DNA from: JBEIUL01 sp044356865
GTDB taxonomy: Bacteria > Planctomycetota > Phycisphaerae > Phycisphaerales > SM1A02
Reading direction: 5' to 3'
Assembly (NCBI GenBank): GCA_044356865.1
Contig: JBIKVN010000207.1
Span: 1-5,895 of the forward strand
Length of the DNA: 5,895 nucleotides
Positions 1 through 4,822 of the stretch are shown here, in pieces. The number at the start of each line of letters is the position of its first letter. Position 1 is the stretch's first letter. A program made the translations under genes and the position numbers. Under the pieces are notes generated by a model. The model had not been told where the DNA came from and made no database searches. It saw nothing but the letters and a program-made list of their open reading frames with translations.

Positions 1-23
1 CGTTTCTCGCACCAGCCTTGGAA

Positions 24-41
24 CGCCGGCCTTGGCCGGCG
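24..41. repeat. Perfect inverted repeat (hairpin) at left edge
   Basis: CGCCGGCC (24-31) and GGCCGGCG (34-41) are exact reverse complements separated by TT. In RNA this would form about seven G-C pairs closed by a CTTG loop. There is no T tract on either side, so it is not a textbook intrinsic terminator. It lies about 145 bases beyond the stop of the minus-strand cupin gene and belongs to the same non-coding stretch as the hairpin at 101-121. Confidence 0.6.
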
Positions 42-100
42 CGGATGAAGGCCCAGGCCATTCGCCGGTAGGGCAAGCATGCGTTCGCCGTCCCCGTCAC

Positions 101-121
101 GCGTCGGCCGCGGGCCGACGC
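101..121. repeat. Perfect 9-bp inverted repeat (hairpin)
   Basis: GCGTCGGCC (101-109) is the exact reverse complement of GGCCGACGC (113-121), with a three-base GCG loop. It is the strongest hairpin in the window. It lies 65 bases past the stop of the minus-strand cupin gene, so it could end that transcript or protect its 3' end. No T run follows on either strand. It could equally be part of an interspersed palindromic repeat. The stretch 1-186 otherwise holds no gene that I can support. Confidence 0.55.
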
Positions 122-186
122 TCCATGCGCGTCGCGTGGTCGGCGGCCATTCGCGCGGGTCGGCGCCTCCGCCGTCACCTACCGCC

Positions 187-627
187 TCACCCCGGCTCCC
201 ACCCTCGCTTCGCCATCTCGAACCCCGCGAACTCGAACGCCGGCGAGACCGTGCACCCGACCAGCGTCCAGCCTCCGTCCGGTTCCGCCTTCTGCCACGC
301 GTGCGGCGGCACGATGCGTTGCGGCTCTTCGCCGCGGCCGAAATCCTTGCCGAGCCGCTCGACGCGAACCGGCTTGCCTTCCTCCGCGATCGAAAGCCGC
401 AGCGCCCCGCCCGCGTAGTGGTGCCAGATCTCGGCGGCATCGACGCGGTGCCACGCCGAGCGCTGCCCGGCCTCGAGCAGGAAGTAGATCGCCGTGCCGG
501 ATCCTCGGGTCTGGCCGTCGCCGTCTCGCCAAGTCTCGCGGTACCAGCCGCCTTCGGGGTGGGGCTCGAGGCCGAGGCGGCGGATGAGGTCGGCGGGGGT
601 GGTGGGAGCGGCAGCGGGATCGGTCAT
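187..627 (-). CDS. Cupin_5 (DUF985) family protein
   Basis: This 146-residue protein matches the small cupin family PF06172 (DUF985, yeast YML079w-like) along its whole length. The signatures I can see, in order, are a start helix with DLIRRLGLEPHPEGGWYRET (13-32), a strand TAIYFLL (45-51), the cupin core HRVDAAEIWHHYAG (60-73), VPPHAWQ (106-112) and LVGCTVSPAFEFAGFEMA (122-139). Members are beta-barrel proteins that may bind a small polar ligand; no reaction is firmly assigned, so I give none. There is no signal peptide, so it should be cytosolic. ATG at 625-627 is preferred because it sits just before the conserved helix; an in-frame ATG at 670-672 would add 15 low-complexity residues. Neither has a clear Shine-Dalgarno sequence. 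It is divergent from the threonine dehydrogenase gene, with 81 bases between starts. Family assignment is secure, function unknown. Confidence 0.9.
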   Translation of the reverse strand: MTDPAAAPTTPADLIRRLGLEPHPEGGWYRETWRDGDGQTRGSGTAIYFLLEAGQRSAWHRVDAAEIWHHYAGGALRLSIAEEGKPVRVERLGKDFGRGEEPQRIVPPHAWQKAEPDGGWTLVGCTVSPAFEFAGFEMAKRGWEPG

Positions 628-708
628 GGGGCGGAGCGTAGCGGGGGCCCCGGACCCCCCCTCGCGTACCATCTCCGCCCTTCGCCCCGTCCCTCGACCC
701 TTCCCCCC
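628..708. promoter_or_regulatory. Divergent intergenic region, presumed promoters
   Basis: These 81 bases separate the starts of the cupin gene (minus) and the threonine dehydrogenase gene (plus), so both promoters should lie here or just inside the genes. I see no convincing -35/-10 pair. A G5 run (643-647) faces a C6 run (655-660) and could form a short G-C hairpin. The last 30 bases before the plus-strand ATG are almost all pyrimidine, with no Shine-Dalgarno sequence, suggesting leaderless or SD-independent initiation. The regulatory role is inferred from position only. Confidence 0.35.
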
Positions 709-1773
709 ATGACCACCTCGCCCGCCCCCGCCGGAACCAGTCGCCAGGCCGCCATCCTCGTCACCGGGGCCGGCGGCGAGATGGGCCATGGCCTCCTCGA
801 ACGCCTCGCCAAGCGGGCCGCGACCCGCGGGCAGCGATTGGTCGCCATGGACGTCCGCGAGCTGCCCGCCGACACCCGGGCGGTCTGCGAGCAGTCGATC
901 GTCGGCGACATCTGCGACCGGAGCCTCCTCGAGCGGCTCCTCGCCCAGTACGAGATCCACGAGGTCTTCCATCTCGCGGCCCTCCTGTCGACCCGCGGCG
1001 AGTTCGCCCCCGAGACCGCCCACGCGGTGAACGTCGTCGGCACCGTCAACCTCCTCCGTCTGGCCGCCGAGGAAAGCCGCTCGCACGGGAAGCCCGTCCG
1101 CTTCCTCTTCCCCTCGTCGATCGCCGCCTACGGCATCGCCGACCTGGCGACGAAGGCGAAGGCGGGTCGCGTGCGCGAAGACCAGTTCCTCGAGCCGCAG
1201 ACGATGTACGGCGTGAACAAGCTCGAGGGCGAGCATCTCGGCCGCTACTTCGCCCGCCACTACCGGGCCCTCGCGAAGGACCGCGTGAAGAACCCGATCG
1301 ACTTCCGCTCGATCCGCTTCCCCGGCATCATCTCGGCCGACACCGTGCCGAGCGGCGGGACGAGCGACTACGGGCCCGAGATGCTCCACGCCGCGGCGGC
1401 CGGCAAGGCGTACGCGTGCTTCGTGCGGCCCGACAGCACCATTCCGTTCATGACCATGCCCGACGCGATCGAGGCGCTGCTGTCGCTGGCCGAGGCCCCG
1501 GCCGAGAAGCTCACGCGGCAGGTCTACAACATCGGGGCGTTCAGCCTCTCGGCGGCCGAGTTCGCCGAGCGGGTCAAGCAAGCCTTCCCGAACGCGGAGA
1601 CGACCTTCGCCCCCGATCTCGCCCGCCAGGCCATCGTCGACAGCTGGCCGCCGGATGTCGACGATTCCGCGGCTCGCCGCGATTGGGACTGGAAGCCCGC
1701 CCACGACGCCGATCGGGCGTTCGCCGAGTATCTCCTGCCGCGGATCCGCGCCCGCTACGCGAGCAAGGCCTGA
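709..1773 (+). CDS. L-threonine 3-dehydrogenase, SDR (epimerase-like) type
   Basis: This 354-residue extended short-chain dehydrogenase probably oxidises L-threonine to 2-amino-3-ketobutyrate with NAD+. Residues 20-26 (GAGGEMG) form the nucleotide-binding loop, Asp48 should hold the adenine ribose of NAD, Ser136/Ser137 lie in the FPSS segment, and Tyr167xxxLys171 is the catalytic pair. The second half follows the SDR threonine dehydrogenases (Thermoplasma, Cupriavidus and animal TDH): RFPGIIS (203-209), GGTSDYGPEM (216-225), PDAIEALL (251-258), YNIGAFSLSAAEF (273-285), then SWPPDVDDSAARRDW (312-326). UDP-sugar epimerases lack that pattern. It is longer than the usual 310-320 residues because of extra segments near 145-163 and 184-197. 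The start is ATG 709: later ATGs would cut the NAD motif, and upstream in-frame sequence overlaps the divergent cupin gene. No Shine-Dalgarno is visible. The kbl gene follows after 38 bases, which fits the pathway. The exact substrate is inferred from similarity and context. Confidence 0.86.
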   Translation: MTTSPAPAGTSRQAAILVTGAGGEMGHGLLERLAKRAATRGQRLVAMDVRELPADTRAVCEQSIVGDICDRSLLERLLAQYEIHEVFHLAALLSTRGEFAPETAHAVNVVGTVNLLRLAAEESRSHGKPVRFLFPSSIAAYGIADLATKAKAGRVREDQFLEPQTMYGVNKLEGEHLGRYFARHYRALAKDRVKNPIDFRSIRFPGIISADTVPSGGTSDYGPEMLHAAAAGKAYACFVRPDSTIPFMTMPDAIEALLSLAEAPAEKLTRQVYNIGAFSLSAAEFAERVKQAFPNAETTFAPDLARQAIVDSWPPDVDDSAARRDWDWKPAHDADRAFAEYLLPRIRARYASKA

Positions 1774-1800
1774 ACGCCCGCATTTCCTGAGGACTTCCCC

Positions 1801-1805
1801 AAGGA
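1801..1805 (+). promoter_or_regulatory. Shine-Dalgarno site of kbl
   Basis: AAGGA ends six bases before the ATG at 1812, good spacing for ribosome binding. A second purine run, TGAGGA, lies at 1788-1793. This supports translation of kbl as the second gene of an operon and fixes its start, in contrast to the SD-less gene upstream. Confidence 0.65.
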
Positions 1806-1811
1806 CATCCG

Positions 1812-3038
1812 ATGACCACCATCGCCCCGAGCCCCGTCGTCTTCGAGCGCCGCACCGACGCGATCCTCAAGCAACTCTCGGATTCCGGCCAGCTCAAGCG
1901 GCTGCAGGTCCTCGAAGGCCCGATGGACGCGACGGTCACGCTCCGCGGATACGGCGAGGTCGCCTGCTTCTGCTCGAACAATTACCTCGGCCTCGCGAAC
2001 CACCCCGAGGTCGTCGAGGCGGGCATCGCCGGCCTGCGGAAGTACGGCGCCGGCACCGCCAGCGTCCGCTTCATCTGCGGGACTTTCGAGTGCCATGAGC
2101 GGATCGAATCGCGCCTCGCCGAGCTCTACGGCCATGAGGCGGCGTACACCTTCACGAGCTGCTGGAACGCGAACGAGGCGATTTTCCCGACGCTCGCCGA
2201 ACCGGGCGACCTCCTCATCTCGGACGAGCTGAATCACGCCTCGATCATCGACGGCATCCGGCTCGCCACCGTGATCAAGAAGGGCGTCCACAAGGGCGTC
2301 TACAAGCACAGCGACCTCGCGGACCTTCGGGTGAAGCTCGCGGCCGCGCGGGCCAATCCCGAGGTCACCGGGGCGATCTGGGTCATCACCGACGGCGTCT
2401 TCTCGATGGAGGGCGACATTCCCGACCTTCCGGCGATCCGCAGGGTCTGCGACGAGTTCGGGGCTTCGCTCGTCGTCGACGACAGCCACGGGACCGGCGT
2501 GATGGGCCGGACCGGCCGCGGCATCCACGAGCACTGGAACATGCCGGGCTCGCAGGTCGACTTCTTCACCGGGACGCTCGGGAAGGCCTTGGGCGGGGCG
2601 GCGGGCGGCTACATCGTCGGCAGTCGCGAGGGGATCGACCTGTTGCTGCAGCGAGGCCGGCCGACGCTCTTCTCGAACGCCCTGCCCGCGACCGTCGCGT
2701 GCTCGGCCGACAAGGCGATCGAGATCCTGATGCGCGAGCCGCAGCGGGTCGCGAAGCTCCGCGACAACGTGGCCTACGCCCGGGCGGCGATCCGCGCCGC
2801 CGGCTTCGAGGTCCTCGAGAGCCCGACCGCGATCTGCCCGATCATCGTGCACGACACGGCCAAGGCGATCGCGATGAGCAAGCGGCTGCTCGAGCTCGGC
2901 GTCTACGTGATCGGCTTCGGCTACCCGGTCGTGCCCGAGGGGCACGCCCGGCTCCGCGTCCAGATCTCGGCGGGGCACGAGAAGCGGCACCTCGACGCGC
3001 TCGGGGCGGCGCTCGGGCGGCTCAAGCTCGAGTTCTGA
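1812..3038 (+). CDS. kbl: Glycine C-acetyltransferase (2-amino-3-ketobutyrate CoA ligase)
   Basis: This 408-residue PLP enzyme of the alpha-oxoamine synthase family should cleave 2-amino-3-ketobutyrate with CoA to give glycine and acetyl-CoA, in the cytosol. It tracks E. coli Kbl closely: CSNNYLGLANHP (54-65), ASVRFICGT (83-91), LNHASIIDGIRL (140-151), TDGVFSMEGDIP (193-204), VVDDSHGTG (221-229) and GTLGKALGGAAGGY (254-267). Lys258 should be the Schiff-base lysine, Asp223 and His226 contact the PLP ring, and Arg380/Arg382 in ARLRVQISAGH (379-389) bind the substrate carboxylate. The SVRFICGT and GKALGGAAGG segments favour Kbl over the relatives BioF, HemA and serine palmitoyltransferase. Length is close to the 398 residues of E. 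coli Kbl, with a slightly longer N-terminus. It lies 38 bases after the threonine dehydrogenase gene, on the same strand, and consumes that enzyme's unstable product. No key residue appears to be missing. Confidence 0.95.
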   Translation: MTTIAPSPVVFERRTDAILKQLSDSGQLKRLQVLEGPMDATVTLRGYGEVACFCSNNYLGLANHPEVVEAGIAGLRKYGAGTASVRFICGTFECHERIESRLAELYGHEAAYTFTSCWNANEAIFPTLAEPGDLLISDELNHASIIDGIRLATVIKKGVHKGVYKHSDLADLRVKLAAARANPEVTGAIWVITDGVFSMEGDIPDLPAIRRVCDEFGASLVVDDSHGTGVMGRTGRGIHEHWNMPGSQVDFFTGTLGKALGGAAGGYIVGSREGIDLLLQRGRPTLFSNALPATVACSADKAIEILMREPQRVAKLRDNVAYARAAIRAAGFEVLESPTAICPIIVHDTAKAIAMSKRLLELGVYVIGFGYPVVPEGHARLRVQISAGHEKRHLDALGAALGRLKLEF

Positions 3039-3040
3039 CG

Positions 3041-3067
3041 CCTGCCGCGCCGCGCGGCCGGCGCAGG
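3041..3067 (+). terminator. GC-rich palindrome after kbl, possible terminator
   Basis: Just past the kbl stop, GCCGCGCGGC (3049-3058) is a perfect palindrome. It is flanked by CCTGC (3041-3045) and GCAGG (3063-3067), which can pair with each other. The whole could fold into an imperfect GC-rich hairpin, a plausible end for the tdh-kbl transcript. It has no T tract, so it does not fit the standard Rho-independent pattern. I call it from position and pairing only. Confidence 0.3.
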
Positions 3068-3181
3068 TCACACAGGCGGAACTCCCGCGGTTCGATCTTG
3101 TGCAGGATCACGGCCCTCGACGGCCGCGGCGGCATTCACACGCCATGTTCCTCCGGCGGAGCGGTCTCGGCACGGGCTTTC

Positions 3182-3196
3182 GCAGGCGTCGCCTGC
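3182..3196 (+). repeat. Perfect hairpin in leader of first exported-protein gene
   Basis: GCAGGC (3182-3187) and GCCTGC (3191-3196) pair perfectly around a GTC loop. The hairpin lies 38 bases before the ATG at 3235, between kbl and the exported-protein gene. It may stabilise or regulate the leader mRNA. The remaining intergenic sequence (3068-3234) shows no recognisable promoter or small gene. Confidence 0.4.
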
Positions 3197-3222
3197 TCCC
3201 GTCCGGCGAATGCCCTTTCCGG

Positions 3223-3228
3223 GGAGAG
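3223..3228 (+). promoter_or_regulatory. Shine-Dalgarno site deciding the 3235 start
   Basis: GGAGAG, within a GGGGAGAG run, ends six bases before ATG 3235. This spacing, and a signal peptide beginning exactly at that ATG, decide the start against the in-frame ATG at 3100, which would put 45 Arg-rich residues ahead of the signal sequence. Confidence 0.6.
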
Positions 3229-3234
3229 TCGAAG

Positions 3235-3966
3235 ATGGTTCGTCTTGTCATCTCGAACGCGATCGTGGCCGGCCTGTGCGCCTCGGCGAATGCCGCGGTC
3301 ATCACCGCGACCTACTCGGCCATCGGGGCGGGCAGCAACCAGTCGGTCGCGTATGCCCCGGGTGCCGCCTGGAACGCCGTGCCGACCGGGCCGTTCTACA
3401 CCCTCAAGGCCCGTGAGCACCTGTGGGCGAGTTCGGACGGCACGACGACCTCGTGGTGCATCCAGCTCTACCAGTCGCTCACCATCGGCAGCACCTACGG
3501 GTTCCTCGAGGTCGCGGCGGCCGACGCCCCGTCGGGGCTGTCGCATCCCGGCCCGATGGGCCTGACCCGGGCGGAGGTCGCGGCCGACGCCATGTTCCGC
3601 TGGACCGACCTCGACGGCTCGATCCTGCCCGGTACCACCCTGGCCGAGACCAACGACCGGGCTGCGGCGTTCTCGGTCCTGTTGTGGGAACTCACGCACG
3701 AGTCGATCACCGCGACCACTCGGGAGGGCGTCCTCGGCCAGATGAGCCTCTCGACGGGAGCGTTCCGGGCCAATCTCACGACCGGGGTGCTGGCGGCCTA
3801 CGACGAGATGTTCAGCTCGCTCGGCTCGGGCGGATGGCTGGCGGCCGAGATCCGCGGCTGGACGCACCCGACGGCCCAGGACCAGCTGGTGCGGATCGTG
3901 CCCGCCCCGGGCGCGGCGGCCCTCCTGGGGCTGGCCGGGCTCGTCGGCCGGCGGCGGCGTCGCTGA
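3235..3966 (+). CDS. Exported protein with PEP-CTERM-like tail, thioester-domain-like motif
   Basis: This 243-residue protein has a short signal peptide, probably cut after residue 20 (ANA, then AVITATYS). The tail is VPAPG (222-226), a hydrophobic stretch to about 238, then five Arg. This is the architecture of PEP-CTERM proteins, whose tail is processed by an exosortase, with Ala replacing the usual Glu. The core resembles exported proteins that carry a thioester-domain-like pattern, a Cys in an FCIDLxQ-type segment and a later FQxxxWE. Here these are WCIQLYQSL (74-82) and AAAFSVLLWELTHE (143-156), so Ser147 replaces the Gln needed for an internal thioester. Cys75 is the only Cys of the mature region. 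QDQLV (215-219) before the tail is also typical of that group. Function is unknown; a surface or envelope role is inferred. The signal sequence is no lipoprotein: LCAS is not a lipobox. A second, unrelated tailed protein follows downstream. Confidence 0.85.
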   Translation: MVRLVISNAIVAGLCASANAAVITATYSAIGAGSNQSVAYAPGAAWNAVPTGPFYTLKAREHLWASSDGTTTSWCIQLYQSLTIGSTYGFLEVAAADAPSGLSHPGPMGLTRAEVAADAMFRWTDLDGSILPGTTLAETNDRAAAFSVLLWELTHESITATTREGVLGQMSLSTGAFRANLTTGVLAAYDEMFSSLGSGGWLAAEIRGWTHPTAQDQLVRIVPAPGAAALLGLAGLVGRRRRR

Positions 3967-4001
3967 GCCCAAGTCGGAAGCGTCCGCAAACCACGGTGCG
4001 A

Positions 4002-4018
4002 GAACGAAAAACTCGTTC
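4002..4018 (+). terminator. Small hairpin after first exported-protein gene
   Basis: GAACGA (4002-4007) and TCGTTC (4013-4018) pair perfectly around an AAAAC loop, 35 bases after the stop at 3966. The stem is only six pairs and no T run follows, so termination is a weak guess based mainly on position. Confidence 0.25.
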
Positions 4019-4045
4019 GCCCCGCGCCAAACCGCATGATCCGAC

Positions 4046-4073
4046 TTGCCGGAACCGGGAACCGGGCTAGGTT
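4046..4073 (+). promoter_or_regulatory. Tentative promoter with GGAACC repeats
   Basis: TTGCCG (4046-4051) and TAGGTT (4068-4073) are spaced by 16 bases and loosely resemble -35 and -10 boxes. They match the sigma-70 consensus at about four and three of six positions. The spacer holds a 7-base direct repeat GGAACCG (4051-4057, 4058-4064), and GAACC (4059-4063) forms an inverted repeat with GGTTC (4070-4074), which could be an operator. A start near 4080 would place the hairpins at 4082-4115 at the 5' end of the mRNA. This is weak evidence from pattern alone. Confidence 0.22.
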
Positions 4074-4081
4074 CGCTCCGG

Positions 4082-4115
4082 TCGGGATGCTCCCGATCTC
4101 GTTGCCAAGCAACGA
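4082..4115 (+). repeat. Tandem perfect hairpins in leader of second exported-protein gene
   Basis: Two hairpins sit back to back. TCGGGA (4082-4087) pairs with TCCCGA (4091-4096) around TGC, and TCGTTGC (4099-4105) pairs with GCAACGA (4109-4115) around CAA. They end 17 bases before the strong Shine-Dalgarno of the next gene. They may stabilise the mRNA, control translation or end read-through from the gene upstream. No T tract follows. The pairing is certain; the role is inferred. Confidence 0.45.
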
Positions 4116-4133
4116 CTTACGATCGGCATTCCG

Positions 4134-4139
4134 GAGGAG
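4134..4139 (+). promoter_or_regulatory. Strong Shine-Dalgarno deciding the 4148 start
   Basis: GAGGAG, part of GGAGGAGA (4133-4140), ends eight bases before ATG 4148. It is the best ribosome-binding site in the window. It marks the start of the signal peptide and excludes the in-frame ATG at 4046. Confidence 0.7.
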
Positions 4140-4147
4140 AACTGATC

Positions 4148-4810
4148 ATGACCTCGGCCTCGCTCGCCCGCCGCACCGCCCTCGCCGCCGCCCTCGCCGC
4201 CTTCGCCGCCGGCCACGCCGACGCGGCGCTCCTGAACTACTCGTTCAGTTCCGGCAGTGCCACCATCACCGGCAGCCTCGGGGGCACCAGCTTCTCGAAC
4301 GCGACCTACTCGATGTCGACGACGACCGACACCGGCGGTCTCAACACGGGGTCGTTCCTCGGGGCGTTCCCGATCCGCTACATCGCCTCGACGGTCTCCT
4401 TGACCATCAACGCCGCGGGCGGGCCGTTCACGGTGACCATGCTCACCGAGACGACCTATCCGGTCACCGCGGTCGCCTCGCTCGACCTGTCGCTGCTGGC
4501 CGCCGACACCGTGCGGCTCTTCTTCGGAAGCTTCACCTCGGGCGGTACGAGCGGCGATGGCGCGGGCGTGATCGAGATCCAGGCCGGCCTCTTCCCGAAC
4601 TCGCTCGTGACGACCGGCTCGTGGATCGGGACGGCCTCGTTCAACCCGCGGACCTACCAGACCTCGGGCGGTGATCTCGTGGTGAACATCGCCAGCACCG
4701 GCAACGACGGCGTCTTCACCATCTCGGCGGCGAGCGTCGTTCCGCTGCCCGGGGCCGCCGGCCTCGCCGCGTGCGGCCTGCTGGCGACCGGCCGTCGCCG
4801 GCGGCGGTGA
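4148..4810 (+). CDS. Exported beta-rich protein with PEP-CTERM-like tail
   Basis: This 220-residue protein starts with a signal peptide: Arg8-Arg9, an Ala-rich hydrophobic core (11-22) and a likely cut after ADA at 26. It ends with VPLPG (198-202), a hydrophobic Ala/Leu/Gly segment and five Arg (216-220), the PEP-CTERM-type sorting architecture with Leu in place of Glu. The mature region is rich in Thr, Ser and Gly, has alternating strand-like hydrophobic residues, and contains no Cys before the tail (Cys209 lies in the hydrophobic segment). Segments such as ATITGSLGGTSFSNATYSM (38-56) and STVSLTIN (81-88) recall PEP-CTERM proteins of unknown function; I see no catalytic motif. Thr- and Ser-rich secreted regions may be glycosylated. 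It follows another tailed protein by 181 bases, but the two cores look unrelated, so this is not an obvious duplication. The minus-strand mrp gene converges on it with 12 bases between stops. Confidence 0.82.
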   Translation: MTSASLARRTALAAALAAFAAGHADAALLNYSFSSGSATITGSLGGTSFSNATYSMSTTTDTGGLNTGSFLGAFPIRYIASTVSLTINAAGGPFTVTMLTETTYPVTAVASLDLSLLAADTVRLFFGSFTSGGTSGDGAGVIEIQAGLFPNSLVTTGSWIGTASFNPRTYQTSGGDLVVNIASTGNDGVFTISAASVVPLPGAAGLAACGLLATGRRRRR

Positions 4811-4822
4811 TCGCGGGCGGAC

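Noticed and set aside
79..708. N-terminal extension of the threonine dehydrogenase frame
   Set aside because: It overlaps the conserved cupin gene on the other strand, and its translation is Pro/Arg-rich with no family match.
187..1704. Long minus-strand frame running from inside the threonine dehydrogenase gene into the cupin gene
   Set aside because: Only the last 146 residues (from 627) show family conservation. The rest is antisense to a well-conserved enzyme and reflects scarce stops in GC-rich DNA.
3041..3067. Firm intrinsic terminators after kbl, the first exported-protein gene and the cupin gene
   Set aside because: Stems are present, but none is followed by a T run, so I list them only as tentative structures.
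1755..3071. 438-residue minus-strand frame opposite kbl
   Set aside because: It is a mirror of kbl, with Arg/Asp/Val/Leu-rich low-complexity translation and no recognisable motif.
3235..3300. Lipoprotein signal in the first exported protein
   Set aside because: The only Cys in the signal region (residue 15) is preceded by Leu, which does not fit a lipobox; a cut after ANA at 20 fits a normal signal peptidase.
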